From Aminobacter aganoensis (GTDB taxonomy: Bacteria; Pseudomonadota; Alphaproteobacteria; Rhizobiales; Rhizobiaceae), in contig NZ_JACHOU010000001.1 in assembly GCF_014206975.1 (NCBI RefSeq), positions 186,001 through 250,000 on the forward strand: DNA of 64,000 nucleotides. The letters run 5' to 3'. Positions 29,205 to 38,150 of this stretch are shown here, in pieces (position 1 is the first letter of the stretch; every line of letters begins with the position of its first letter). The notes beneath the pieces were generated by a model. It was not told where the DNA came from and ran no database searches. It saw nothing but the letters and a program-made list of their open reading frames with translations. Made by a program: the position numbers and the translations under genes.

Positions 29205-30356
29205 TTACGTCATAGGCGAGGTACCGGCCATGTTGGCTGTCAATGCCACCAGCTCGCCCTGCCGGTGCGTTCCGGTCTTGGCGAAGATCATCTTCATGTG
29301 CGCACGCACAGTCTCCTTGGAAAGATGGAGACTGTCGGCGATCGCTCCCGGCCCGGCGCCGGTTGCCAGCAGCACCGCGACCCGCGTCTCTGCCGGCGTC
29401 AGGCTGAATGCGCCGCGCAGCTGATCCGAAGTCGTGCGCGGGCGATCCTCGAAATTCTTGACGATGACGATGGCGCTGGTCGACTGGAACACATCGCCAA
29501 TGATCCCCGCCGTCGGCAATGCCTCGACCAGCAACGGCCGCCGCGTATCGCGCCTGATGGCCACGGCATGGCTTGCATCAAGGCTCGAAGGACGGCGATT
29601 GGTGATCGCCTGGTGCACCAGCTTGCGCAGTTCCAGTTCGCTCGCATGGTCGGCCGCCCTCAGCCGGCGCCCGGAAAGATGCAAGCCGTCACCGAGAATC
29701 CGCTCGGCGATGCTGTTGTGGCTGAGAACGTTGCCGACGCTGTCCAGCAGGAACGCTGCGCAAGACAGTGCGTCCATGGTCGCCAGCGCGGTTCGCCCCT
29801 GCGCCAGCGCCATGGTTTCCGACAGCGATATCATCCGGCGAAAATGCGGGGCGATCCGGGCAAGGGCCTTCGAATCCTCGGTCGTGAAGTGGCCCTGCCC
29901 CTTGGCACGCAGCATCGGCACCGCCCACAGGCCGCCATGCACCTTGAGGCCCACCATGGCGAAGCCCGGGAAGCCGAACGCCATGTAGAGTTCGTTGTAG
30001 TGGCGAAGCCGGCGACGTTCCTCGTCGGTGGCCAGGTCATGCTCGGTGACGACGGTGCGGCCGGCGCGCAGCAGCGGCATGCCGCGCTCGGCCCGGTAAT
30101 GACCGAGATACCAGTGGTTTTTGACGTACTCGCAAAGCAAGTCGCCATAGTCGCGGGAACTCGGCATCGCCCCGAATTCACGGGCAGGGTTGCGCGGATC
30201 GTTGCTGCTTGCGTCCGGATTGCCGGGGTAGAACATCATGCAGGCAGCGTTCAGCGAGCGCGCGAGGCCGTGCAGCGTGTCGGTCCACCTCGTGGGGTCG
30301 AACACTGCTTCGTAGCAGGCGTCGATGTCGCGTTCGATGCGGTTGTCCAGCATCAT
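29205..30356 (-). CDS. LuxR family transcriptional regulator
   Basis: A 383-residue regulator. The C-terminal LuxR helix-turn-helix is at about residues 315-370 (LTPAETRVAVLLATGAGPGA, then LHLSKETVRAHMK). The long N-terminal part has no clear autoinducer-binding signature and may hold a GAF/PAS-like sensor. It may control the downstream secreted DUF995 and DUF1194 genes, which is inference from position only. An MM start allows ATG at 30356 or 30353. Confidence 0.85.
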   Translation of the reverse strand: MMLDNRIERDIDACYEAVFDPTRWTDTLHGLARSLNAACMMFYPGNPDASSNDPRNPAREFGAMPSSRDYGDLLCEYVKNHWYLGHYRAERGMPLLRAGRTVVTEHDLATDEERRRLRHYNELYMAFGFPGFAMVGLKVHGGLWAVPMLRAKGQGHFTTEDSKALARIAPHFRRMISLSETMALAQGRTALATMDALSCAAFLLDSVGNVLSHNSIAERILGDGLHLSGRRLRAADHASELELRKLVHQAITNRRPSSLDASHAVAIRRDTRRPLLVEALPTAGIIGDVFQSTSAIVIVKNFEDRPRTTSDQLRGAFSLTPAETRVAVLLATGAGPGAIADSLHLSKETVRAHMKMIFAKTGTHRQGELVALTANMAGTSPMT

Positions 30357-30624
30357 GCCGGACCCCCTCTCGCTCTCCGAGCCTCCTCAAGCCGCAAAGC
30401 CAAGGTAGCATAGGCAGCCTCCCCACTACAGTGCGATTGCAGCCGGCAAGCATGATTCCGTGCCGATATTGGCCTGCTGTAGCGGCAAATCACCTGCAAA
30501 CGGTCACTATTTCCAGATGATGCGCGGCACCGGGCGCTGCTGGCCGCCAGGTGTCTGCCGAGGAACATTTGCCCGTTGGCGCCGTTTACCCCTACAAGCG
30601 GACGCCACCTACGAGGAGACCATC

Positions 30625-31140
30625 ATGAAGAAAGTTATGTCAGGCTTGATGGCGACGGCCATTGCCGCGTCATTTGCGATCGCCTCGGCGATGCCGGTTG
30701 CCGCCGCTCCCGCCTACTATCCCAAGGCGCCGCTGGCCGACACCGCCATCCAGCAGGTCCAGTACGACAACTACTGGAAGAAGCGTCGCGCCATGCGCGT
30801 CGAACGCAGCGACAGCGGCAGCCACTTCCGTACGCCGCGTCGCGGTTTCTACAGGGACCGTGGCGATGTCGTCTATTTCAACGGCCATCGCGGCTACCGC
30901 GACTACAGGCCGGGCTATCGTCGCCACAACGACTTCTGGTTCCCGGCCGGTGCCTTCATCGCCGGAGCGATCATCGGTGGCGCCATCGCCAACCAGCCGC
31001 GACCCCGCTACGTCCAGCCGAGCCGCTACGGCAACGCGCACGTCCAGTGGTGCTACGACCGCTATCGCTCCTATCGCGCTTCGGACAACACGTTCCAGCC
31101 CTACAACGGGCCACGCCAGCAGTGCTATTCGCCTTACTGA
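30625..31140 (+). CDS. BA14K family protein
   Basis: A 171-residue protein with a signal peptide ([19 protein letters not shown]..., cleavage near AAA). An Arg/Tyr-rich middle precedes a hydrophobic Gly/Ala segment ([12 protein letters not shown]). The C-terminal BA14K motif is [20 protein letters not shown], with a second Cys near the end. The family is named after an immunoreactive lectin-like Brucella protein and sits in the cell envelope. GAGGAG precedes the ATG. A terminator follows. Confidence 0.9.
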   Translation: MKKVMSGLMATAIAASFAIASAMPVAAAPAYYPKAPLADTAIQQVQYDNYWKKRRAMRVERSDSGSHFRTPRRGFYRDRGDVVYFNGHRGYRDYRPGYRRHNDFWFPAGAFIAGAIIGGAIANQPRPRYVQPSRYGNAHVQWCYDRYRSYRASDNTFQPYNGPRQQCYSPY

Positions 31141-31162
31141 TCGAGGCGTTTCACGCGAATGG

Positions 31163-31193
31163 AACCCGCGCTCACAAGGGCGCGGGTTTTTTC
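31163..31193 (+). terminator. Terminator of the BA14K gene, inside the end of the deoR-type gene
   Basis: The stem AACCCGCGC/GCGCGGGTT is followed by a T-run on the plus strand. Its right half lies within the last 22 coding bases of the convergent regulator gene. Confidence 0.85.
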
Positions 31194-31948
31194 GTTTCGA
31201 CGAGCTGGACGTCGGATTCCGCGCAGATCTTGCGAATGCTCGGAATGTCGCAATGGTCGGTGATGAACGTGTCCATCTGCGACAGGTGCGCAATGCGCAC
31301 CGGCGCCGTGCGCTCGAACTTCGTCCGGTCGGAGACCAGGATGACATGACGGGCATTGGCGATGATGGCCTGCGCCACCTTCACCTCGCGGAAATCGAAG
31401 TCCAGCAGCGCGCCGTCATGGTCGATCGCCGAAGCGCCGATGACTGCGTAGTCGACCTTGAACTGGCGGATGAAATCGACCGCGGCTTCGCCGACGATAC
31501 CGCCGTCCGAACCGCGTACCACCCCGCCCGCGATCACCACCTCCATGTCGGGATATACGCGCATCCTGTTGGCAACGTTGATGTTGTTGGTGATTACCAT
31601 CAGGCCCTTGTGGTCGAGCAGGGCCTTGCCCACGGCTTCGGTGGTGGTGCCGATGTTGACGAACAGCGAGGCGTTGTCGGGAATGATGCGCGCCGCCGCC
31701 TGGCCGATCGCGTCCTTTTCGTCGGCCGCGATCTTGCGCCGCGCCTCGTATTCCAGGTTTTCGATACCCGAGGGAAACAGCGCCCCGCCATGGATACGGC
31801 TCAACAGGCGCTGGTCGCAGAGGTCGTTCAGATCCTTTCGGATGGTCTGCGGCGTGACCTGGAAATGGGCCGCGAGATCGTCGACCAGCACGCGGCCATT
31901 GTCCTTGGCAAGCTGGATGATTTCCGACTGGCGCGGCGAAAGATACAT
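31172..31948 (-). CDS. DeoR/GlpR family transcriptional regulator
   Basis: A 258-residue repressor-type regulator. The N-terminal DeoR helix-turn-helix contains QSEIIQLAKDNGRVLVDDLA and VTPQTIRKDLNDL. The C-terminal DeoRC sugar-phosphate sensor has NIGTTTEAVGKALL and the D-GxxxDFD segment. It resembles GlpR, which controls glycerol use, but no glycerol genes are in the window. Its 3' end overlaps the BA14K terminator. Confidence 0.9.
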   Translation of the reverse strand: MYLSPRQSEIIQLAKDNGRVLVDDLAAHFQVTPQTIRKDLNDLCDQRLLSRIHGGALFPSGIENLEYEARRKIAADEKDAIGQAAARIIPDNASLFVNIGTTTEAVGKALLDHKGLMVITNNINVANRMRVYPDMEVVIAGGVVRGSDGGIVGEAAVDFIRQFKVDYAVIGASAIDHDGALLDFDFREVKVAQAIIANARHVILVSDRTKFERTAPVRIAHLSQMDTFITDHCDIPSIRKICAESDVQLVETKKPAPL

Positions 31949-32055
31949 TTCGGCATTCCCCTCAGTTCGTTTTGACGAAGGATAGGGGAAAACGAAAGCA
32001 GTGAAAAGGCGCTTTGAAAGCAGAAGCGAAGCGCCCGCGCCGGTCGATGACGTAT

Positions 32056-33468
32056 TCAGATGCTTGCGCGGGCAATCTCGGTGATCACCTCGAATGCGCA
32101 GTCGACATCGGCCTCAAGTGCCTCGAACTGCCCGGCCTGGAAGCGGATGACCGCGCGTCCGTCGAGGCGCGTCTGGGTCAGGTAGATACGGCCGTCGCGA
32201 TTGATGCGCTCGACAAGATCGAGATTGTGCTGGTCGAGATCGGCTGCACCGGCTGGAATGTGGCGGAACGAGAACAGCGACAGCATCGGCTCGCTGCTGA
32301 TCTCGAAACCGGGCTCGCGCCGCAGCCGTTCGGCCAGCTTTTCGCTCCAGGCGACATGGTTGCGGATCATCGTCCGCAGGCCTTCCAGCCCATGCGCACG
32401 CAGCAGGAACCACAGTTTCAGCGCCCGGAAACGGCGGCCGAGCGGCACCGACCATTCGGAATAGTTGATGATGCCGTCATGGCCGTGCGTCTTGAGATAG
32501 TCCGGCCGTATGGCCAGCGTCCTGACCAGGCTTTCGGGGTCGCGGATGAACTGGATCGAGCAGTCGAACTGCGCGCCGAGCCATTTGTGCGGGTTGAAGA
32601 CGATCGAATCGGCGCCTTCGACGCCCGCCCAGAAATGGCGGAACTCGGGACAGATCATCGCCGAACCGGCCCAGGCCGCATCGACATGGAGGTAGAGACC
32701 CTCACGCTCGGCAATCCTGGCGACCGCTGCGATATCGTCGGTGGCGCCGACACTGGTGCCGCCGACGCAGGCGATGATCCCCGCCGGCAGCATGCCCGCG
32801 GCGCGGTCCTCGGCAATCGCCCGTTCGAGCGCTTCCGCCGCCATGCCGCGGTTGCGGCCGGCGGTCGGAATGCGCACTAGGTTGTCCTCGCCAATGCCCG
32901 AAACCCAGATGGCGCGATCGATCGAGGTATGCACCTGGTCGGAGCTGTAGATGCGCAACCTCGGCTGGCCGGAAAGCCCTGCCTTGTTACCCTGCCAGGC
33001 GAGCGCCCGTTCGCGCATCGTCAGCACGGCGCCAAGCGTTGCCTGCGACGCGGCATCCTGGATCACCCCGGCGAAACCTTCGGGCAGGCCAAGCGCCTGG
33101 CGCATCCAGTCGACCACGCGGGTCTCCAGTTCGGTCGCCGCCGGCGAGGTCTGCCACAGCATGCATTGCGCTGCCATGGCGCTGACCAGATATTCCGCCA
33201 CCACCGAAACGGGCGCGGCGTTGGCCGGAAAATAGGCGAAGAAACGCGGATGCTGCCAATGCGTCATGCCGGGAACGATGGTCGCCTCGAAATCGGCGAA
33301 GATGGCCTCCATCGGTTCGGCTTGCTCGGGCGGACTGACCGCCACCGCCCCGAAGATGCTGCCCGGCTCGACATCCGGCCGCACCGGGCGATCGCGCAAG
33401 CCGGCGCGATAATCCACGCCCCACTCCGCCGCCTTCACCGACCAATGACGAAACTCGTTGCTCTCCAT
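32056..33468 (-). CDS. PLP-dependent group II amino acid decarboxylase
   Basis: A 470-residue enzyme of the aromatic-L-amino-acid decarboxylase type. Lys295 in FNPHKWLG would bind pyridoxal phosphate. Asp263 (HVDAAWAG) contacts the pyridine nitrogen and His180 (DQVHTS) stacks on the ring. Length and N-terminal HWQHPRFFAYFP fit aromatic amino acid decarboxylases, but the exact substrate cannot be read. GGAGGA precedes the ATG. It lies only 35 bases after the Anbu gene on the same strand, so it may belong to that transcript. Confidence 0.9.
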   Translation of the reverse strand: MESNEFRHWSVKAAEWGVDYRAGLRDRPVRPDVEPGSIFGAVAVSPPEQAEPMEAIFADFEATIVPGMTHWQHPRFFAYFPANAAPVSVVAEYLVSAMAAQCMLWQTSPAATELETRVVDWMRQALGLPEGFAGVIQDAASQATLGAVLTMRERALAWQGNKAGLSGQPRLRIYSSDQVHTSIDRAIWVSGIGEDNLVRIPTAGRNRGMAAEALERAIAEDRAAGMLPAGIIACVGGTSVGATDDIAAVARIAEREGLYLHVDAAWAGSAMICPEFRHFWAGVEGADSIVFNPHKWLGAQFDCSIQFIRDPESLVRTLAIRPDYLKTHGHDGIINYSEWSVPLGRRFRALKLWFLLRAHGLEGLRTMIRNHVAWSEKLAERLRREPGFEISSEPMLSLFSFRHIPAGAADLDQHNLDLVERINRDGRIYLTQTRLDGRAVIRFQAGQFEALEADVDCAFEVITEIARASI

Positions 33469-33503
33469 GGTCGTCCTCCGATGGCAATGGCAGTCCTTGC
33501 CGG

Positions 33504-34235
33504 CTATTCGATGAAATCGGGCAGGCTCTGGAACGCCGCCTTCAGCGCATCCGACCAGCCTTCGGAAACGCTCCTGTAGTAGGGATCGTCGGCGCCGATC
33601 CGCCTTTTCAGGCCGATCTTGAGGCTGTCCTTTTCATAGAAGGCGAGATCGAGCGGCAAGCCGACCGAGAGATTGGATTTGAGCGTCGAATCGAACGACA
33701 CCATCAGGAGCTTCACCGTCTCGGCAAAGCTCATCTTGCGGTCGTAGGCGCGCACGATGATCGGCTTGCCGTATTTGGTCTCGCCGATCTGGAAGAACGG
33801 CGTGTCGTCGCTGCATTCGATGAAGTTGCCTTCCGGATAGATCATGAACAGCCTGGGTTCGCTGCCCTTGATCTGGCCGCCGAGGATGAACGAGGCGTTG
33901 AACGCCGAATCCGCCGTCTGCCCGGCAGGTGCCGACTGGGCGATCACCTCCTTGACCGTGTCGCCGACCAGCCGCGCGATCTGGAACATCGACGGCGCTT
34001 CGAGCAGCGTCGGGGCGCGATCGGCCACCGCCTTGGTCCGCTCGTCGAGCAGGCTGACCACGGCTTGTGTGGTGGCCAGGTTGCCGGCAGACATCAGCAC
34101 GACCACACGCTCGCCCGGCTGCTCCCAGATACGCATCTTGCGGAAGGTCGATATGCTGTCGACGCCCGCATTAGTGCGCGTGTCCGACATGAACACCAGT
34201 CCGCGATCAATCTTCAGGCCAACGCAATAAGTCAT
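33504..34235 (-). CDS. Anbu, proteasome-type peptidase
   Basis: A 243-residue protein of the Anbu (ancestral beta-subunit, also called bacterial proteasome homologue) group of Ntn hydrolases. Met removal would expose Thr2 as nucleophile (MTYCVGLKID). Asp18 (SDTRTNAG) and Lys33 (FRKMRIW) occupy the places of the proteasome Asp17/Lys33 pair. It is the last gene of the classic ATP-grasp / alpha-E / transglutaminase / Anbu cluster, whose substrate is not established. The ribosome site is weak. Confidence 0.92.
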   Translation of the reverse strand: MTYCVGLKIDRGLVFMSDTRTNAGVDSISTFRKMRIWEQPGERVVVLMSAGNLATTQAVVSLLDERTKAVADRAPTLLEAPSMFQIARLVGDTVKEVIAQSAPAGQTADSAFNASFILGGQIKGSEPRLFMIYPEGNFIECSDDTPFFQIGETKYGKPIIVRAYDRKMSFAETVKLLMVSFDSTLKSNLSVGLPLDLAFYEKDSLKIGLKRRIGADDPYYRSVSEGWSDALKAAFQSLPDFIE

Positions 34236-34261
34236 CGATTCCGGTCCGCTTGCACGCCGGA

Positions 34262-35056
34262 TTACTGCTCTACAGTGATGTGGACTGCAAGCCGTTCCTG
34301 CGCCTGGCCGATCAGGATGCCCGAAATCGGCATCGCCTCGCGATAGTCCCGCCCCACCGCGACGCGCACATAACGCTCGTCGGGCGAAATACCGTTGGCG
34401 GCATCGAAGCCGACCCAGCCGAGCCCGTCGACGAAGGCCTCCGCCCAGGCATGGCTCGCCACCTGCTCGACGGTGTCGTTCATCATCAGGTAGCCGCTGA
34501 CATAGCGCGCCGGGAAACCGGCGAGCCGGGCGCAGGCGGCAAACACATGCGCATGGTCCTGGCAGACGCCGGTACCCTTGTTCAGCGCCTGCTCGCCGGT
34601 GGTCTGCGTGTCGGTCGTGCCCGGCACATAGGCGATACGCATCTGGATCTCGGCCATCAGCCGGTGCAGCCGCTCCAGGTCGCCGCCCTCGCCCATGCCG
34701 GCGGCAAGCTGGCGGATCGACGCGCCCGGCGCCGTTAGCGGCGTCTCATGCTGGAAAAGCCACAGCGGCGCAAAACCGCGGTGCGGCCCGGACACGCCTG
34801 CCACATCGTTGGTGTCGACCTCGCCTTCGGCGACGACACGGATCGTATGCGGTTCGCCGTCGATGCTGAGCAGCCGTGTGTCGTTGCCGAACTGGTCGAG
34901 GAACCGCACCTCCTCGCGCGCGCCCTCGACGCGCACCGACCAGGTCAGCACGGTCTGCGCCGGCCCGCTGACCGGCCACAGCCGCAACCGCTGCAAGCCA
35001 TAGCGGATCGGCTCGTCGTAGTTGTATTCCGTGCGGTGGGTGACCTTGAGCCGCAT
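34262..35056 (-). CDS. Transglutaminase-like protein of the Anbu cluster
   Basis: A 264-residue protein with an N-terminal bacterial transglutaminase-associated beta domain (MRLKVTHRTEYNYDEPIRYG) and a papain-like core. The catalytic triad is visible as Cys165 (GTGVCQDHAH), His202 (VASHAWAEAF) and Asp218 (VGFDAANG). No signal peptide is present, so it is cytoplasmic like Anbu. It sits 12 bases after the alpha-E gene and 26 before Anbu. It may act as an amidase, protease or transferase; which is unknown. Confidence 0.92.
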   Translation of the reverse strand: MRLKVTHRTEYNYDEPIRYGLQRLRLWPVSGPAQTVLTWSVRVEGAREEVRFLDQFGNDTRLLSIDGEPHTIRVVAEGEVDTNDVAGVSGPHRGFAPLWLFQHETPLTAPGASIRQLAAGMGEGGDLERLHRLMAEIQMRIAYVPGTTDTQTTGEQALNKGTGVCQDHAHVFAACARLAGFPARYVSGYLMMNDTVEQVASHAWAEAFVDGLGWVGFDAANGISPDERYVRVAVGRDYREAMPISGILIGQAQERLAVHITVEQ

Positions 35057-35068
35057 TGGCGTGTCCGC

Positions 35069-36010
35069 TCAGTAGAAGCCGAAATCCTGGGCAACCTGGT
35101 CGCCCAGCCGGTTGTTGTCGGTGATGAAATCGGCCAGGAATTCGTGCAGGCCGGTTTCGAAGATGTCCTTGATCTCGGTGCCGCGCAGCCTGGCATAAAT
35201 CCGTTCTGCTATGTCCTGCGCCGGGTGGCGCGCGCCATAATCCTCGCCGAGAAATTTCAGATGCTCGGCCAGGAAACGATAGCTGAAAGTCAGTGAGCGC
35301 GGCATGCGCACGTTGAGGATCAGGTATTCGGCGATGTTGGTCGGCTTGTATTCCGCTTCATAGACCCAGCGGTACGACCGGTGCGCCGCCACCGAACGCA
35401 GGATCGATTCCCACTGGTAGTTGTCGAGCGACGAGCCCACCCACGAAACCGATGGCAGCAGAACGTAATATTTGACGTCGAGGATGCGCGCCGTGTTGTC
35501 GGCGCGCTCGACATAGGTGCCGAGCTGGGCGAAATCGAAGATCTCGTTGCGCAGCATCGTGCCGTAGAACGATCCGCGGATCAGCGCGGTTTCGCGCTTG
35601 ATGGCGTCGAGCACGCCGGGCAATTCGCGCTGGTCGATAGGCTGCGCCAGCATGCGCTTCAGCGACATCCAGGCTTCGTTGATGCTCTCCCAGGTTTCGC
35701 GCGTCAGCGCCGTGCGCACCATGCGGGCATTGTTGCGCGCCGTCTCGATCGCCGCCACAGCACTCGACGGGTTCGACATGTCGCGTAACAGGAAGTCGGC
35801 GACGTTCTCCGCCGTATAGTCGCTGTGCTTGGCGGCGAACGACGTAGCTGCTCCCGCCGACAGCAGCACCGACTTCCACTCCTCCGACGCGTCCTGGCTG
35901 CGGGTCAGCGCTATGCGCAACCCGGCATCGATCAGCCGCGCCATGTTCTCGGTCCGCTCGATATAGCGGTTCATCCAGTAGAGGCCGTTGGCGGTGCGTC
36001 CGAGGAGCAT
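35069..36010 (-). CDS. Alpha-E domain protein of the Anbu cluster
   Basis: A 313-residue, nearly all-helical protein (DUF403). Family hallmarks include the start MLLGRTANGLYWMNRYIERTEN and YVERADNTARILDVKYY in the middle. Such proteins always accompany the circularly permuted ATP-grasp and transglutaminase-like genes, and possibly form one peptide-ligating or modifying system. Normally the ATP-grasp gene is immediately upstream; here a repeat-flanked four-helix-bundle gene intervenes. Confidence 0.92.
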   Translation of the reverse strand: MLLGRTANGLYWMNRYIERTENMARLIDAGLRIALTRSQDASEEWKSVLLSAGAATSFAAKHSDYTAENVADFLLRDMSNPSSAVAAIETARNNARMVRTALTRETWESINEAWMSLKRMLAQPIDQRELPGVLDAIKRETALIRGSFYGTMLRNEIFDFAQLGTYVERADNTARILDVKYYVLLPSVSWVGSSLDNYQWESILRSVAAHRSYRWVYEAEYKPTNIAEYLILNVRMPRSLTFSYRFLAEHLKFLGEDYGARHPAQDIAERIYARLRGTEIKDIFETGLHEFLADFITDNNRLGDQVAQDFGFY

Positions 36011-36025
36011 GTCAGAGTGACCTGA

Positions 36026-36054
36026 GCGAATAGGGAATGGCGAATAGCGAATAG
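36026..36054 (+). repeat. Left GCGAATAG repeat block of the cassette
   Basis: Three copies of GCGAATAG lie at 36026-36033, 36040-36047 and 36047-36054; the last two overlap by one G, and a GGAATG spacer separates the first two. The 22-base unit at 36026-36047 matches the right block in reverse complement at 20 of 22 positions. Confidence 0.85.
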
Positions 36055-36064
36055 TGAGCGTTCA

Positions 36065-36436
36065 TCATGATTTTTGCTGCAGGCTCCTGATCATGGAACG
36101 CACCATCCTGCCTATTTCGTCAGTTTGTTCGAGCAACTTCGTAGCCTCGACTTCGCGCATCAATCCAACTCGGCCGCTCAAGATCAGATGTGTTTCCAAC
36201 TCTTTGAGCGAGCCTTGGGCCACCCTAAGAAACTGGACGAACGATCCTGTGCTCTCTCGACCATGTCCTTCCGCAATATTCGCTGCAATCGAGGTAGCGG
36301 ATCGCCTGATTTGCGAGGTCATCCCGTAAGCTTCGCTGGTCGGAAACGCCTTGGTGGCAGAATAGCAATCCACCGCCAGCTCAACCGACGCTCTCCAAAC
36401 AAGCAGATCCTTGTACGAGTTGATCGTCGCCAGCAT
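36065..36436 (-). CDS. Four-helix-bundle protein (23S rRNA intervening-sequence protein family)
   Basis: A 123-residue helical protein of the S23/IVP family (the same fold as Avd of diversity-generating retroelements). Typical segments are SYKDLLVWRASVELAVDCY, a middle SQIRRSATSIAANIAEG and GSFVQFLRVAQGSLKELETH. In Leptospira and Coxiella such proteins are encoded in sequences inserted in 23S rRNA; here it lies in a protein operon. The ATG at 36436 is preceded by AGGGGGAA from the flanking repeat, closer than usual for a ribosome site. Function is unknown. Confidence 0.88.
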   Translation of the reverse strand: MLATINSYKDLLVWRASVELAVDCYSATKAFPTSEAYGMTSQIRRSATSIAANIAEGHGRESTGSFVQFLRVAQGSLKELETHLILSGRVGLMREVEATKLLEQTDEIGRMVRSMIRSLQQKS

Positions 36437-36442
36437 TTCCCC

Positions 36443-36478
36443 CTATTCGCTACTCCCTATTCGCTATTCGCTATTCGC
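36443..36478 (-). repeat. Right GCGAATAG repeat block of the cassette (inverted)
   Basis: Four CTATTCGC copies lie at 36443-36450, 36457-36464, 36464-36471 and 36471-36478 on the plus strand, so GCGAATAG reads on the minus strand, opposite to the left block. The block ends five bases from the ATP-grasp stop codon. Confidence 0.85.
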
Positions 36479-36482
36479 TTCC

Positions 36483-37895
36483 TCAATCATCCAGCACCCA
36501 CGTATCCTTCGTTCCCCCGCCTTGAGAGGAGTTCACAACCAGCGATCCCTCCTTCAGCGCAACCCGCGTCAAACCGCCCGGCACGATGCGGATCCGGTCC
36601 GACACCAGCACGAACGGCCTGAGGTCGACATGGCGCGGCGCCAGCCCTTTTTCGGTCAGGATCGGGCAGGTCGACAGCGACAGCGTCGGCTGGGCGATGT
36701 AGTTCGACGGCCTGGCCGCGAGCTTCTTGGAAAAGTCCTCGCGTTCCTTCTTGCTCGCGGCCGGGCCGACCAGCATGCCGTAGCCGCCGGAGCCGTGCAC
36801 TTCCTTGACCACCAGTTCGGCAAGATGCTCCTGGACGTATTTCAGGCTGTCTGGCTCCGAGCAGCGCCAGGTGGGGATGTTGCCGAGGATCGGCTTGCGG
36901 CCGGTGTAGAACTCGATGATCTCGGGCATGTAGGAATAGATCGCCTTGTCGTCGGCGATGCCGGTGCCCGGCGCATTGGCAATGGTGATGTTGCCGGCAC
37001 GATAGACGTCCATGATGCCCGGCACGCCGAGCGCCGAATCCGGCTTGAAGGTCAGCGGATCGAGATAGGCGTCGTCGACCCGGCGATAAAGCACGTCGAT
37101 CTGCTTGTAGCCCTCGGTCGTGCGCATCGCCACGCGCCCGTCGACGACGCGCAGATCCTGCCCCTCGACAAGCTGCACGCCCATCTGGTCTGCCAGGAAA
37201 GCGTGCTCGAAATAGGCCGAGTTGAAGCTGCCCGGCGTCAGCACGGCGATCGTCGGCGCGCCGCTCACCCCGTTGGGCCGCACCGCGGCCAGCGACTGCC
37301 TGAGCAACTGCGGATAGTTCTCGACCGGGTGCACCTTGATGCGCTGGAACAGCTCGGGAAAGAGCTGCAGCATCGTCTCGCGGTTCTCCAGCATGTAGGA
37401 GACCCCCGACGGCGTGCGCGCATTGTCCTCGAGCACGTAGAACTCGTTCTCGGAGATGCGCACGATGTCGACGCCGATGATGTGGGTGTAGACGCCGGCC
37501 GGCGGCCTGACCCCGATCATCTCCGGCAGGAAGGCTTCGTTGGTGGCGATCAGTTCGCGCGGCACACGGCCTGCGCGCAGGATCTCCTGGCGGTGGTAGA
37601 TGTCGTCGAGGAAGGCGTTGAGCGCCTGGACGCGCTGTTCGATGCCCTGCGTCAGCCTGCGCCACTCATTGCCTGAAATGATCCGCGGCACGATGTCGAA
37701 CGGGATCAGCCGCTCGGAGGCTTCCTGCTCGCCATAGACGGCGAAGGTGATGCCGGTCTTGCGGAACACCCGCTCGGCATCGCGCATCTTCTCGGTCAGT
37801 CTTGCAGGGTCCTGGTTTTTCAGCCAGCCGTCATAGGCTTCGTAGGGTCTTCGCAAACCGGCTTCTGCCGGGAGCATTTCGTCGAAGGCGACCAA
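36483..37895 (-). CDS. Circularly permuted ATP-grasp type 2 protein of the Anbu cluster
   Basis: A protein of about 470 residues (DUF404/DUF407 type). Conserved segments include ERLIPFDIVPRIISGNEW, NEFYVLEDNARTPSGVSYM and YRRVDDAYLDPLTF, followed by NAPGTGIADDKAIYSYMPE, as in the permuted ATP-grasp ligase-like family linked to Anbu. TTG at 37895 is preferred: GAGGGGAG lies 7 bases upstream and the protein then begins VAFDEMLPAE as in relatives. An ATG 57 bases further upstream is the alternative. First gene of the cluster. Confidence 0.92.
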   Translation of the reverse strand: MVAFDEMLPAEAGLRRPYEAYDGWLKNQDPARLTEKMRDAERVFRKTGITFAVYGEQEASERLIPFDIVPRIISGNEWRRLTQGIEQRVQALNAFLDDIYHRQEILRAGRVPRELIATNEAFLPEMIGVRPPAGVYTHIIGVDIVRISENEFYVLEDNARTPSGVSYMLENRETMLQLFPELFQRIKVHPVENYPQLLRQSLAAVRPNGVSGAPTIAVLTPGSFNSAYFEHAFLADQMGVQLVEGQDLRVVDGRVAMRTTEGYKQIDVLYRRVDDAYLDPLTFKPDSALGVPGIMDVYRAGNITIANAPGTGIADDKAIYSYMPEIIEFYTGRKPILGNIPTWRCSEPDSLKYVQEHLAELVVKEVHGSGGYGMLVGPAASKKEREDFSKKLAARPSNYIAQPTLSLSTCPILTEKGLAPRHVDLRPFVLVSDRIRIVPGGLTRVALKEGSLVVNSSQGGGTKDTWVLDD

Positions 37896-38150
37896 TGGCA
37901 AACTCCCCTCTGCGATCAGTGAAATGACCTCGGGGGAGAAAATCAAGCGCAATCGCCGGTTTCAGGCGCAGCCGGCTTCATATTCGGGAGATTGCCCATC
38001 ATTTTGGCAAGATGCAGGGAATTTGGGCGCATCCCTGCCCGCTTGTGCGCCGTGCGCCCAATCGGACGCACAAAGAACGCTCTCGCGATTCAGTTTGCGC
38101 ATCGTGGCTTGCGGAAATCGATTCCGATTTGCGGGCCGCTGTGCGAGCGC

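Larger units (their letters stand above)
36021..36480. mobile_element. Candidate repeat-flanked four-helix-bundle cassette inside the Anbu operon
   Basis: A unit of about 0.46 kb fills the space between the ATP-grasp stop and the alpha-E start. It consists of one S23-type gene with GCGAATAG repeat blocks in inverted orientation at both ends, and its GC content is visibly lower than the flanks. It carries no transposase. Treating it as a mobile or once-mobile unit is inference from the precise position and paired repeats. Confidence 0.4.
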
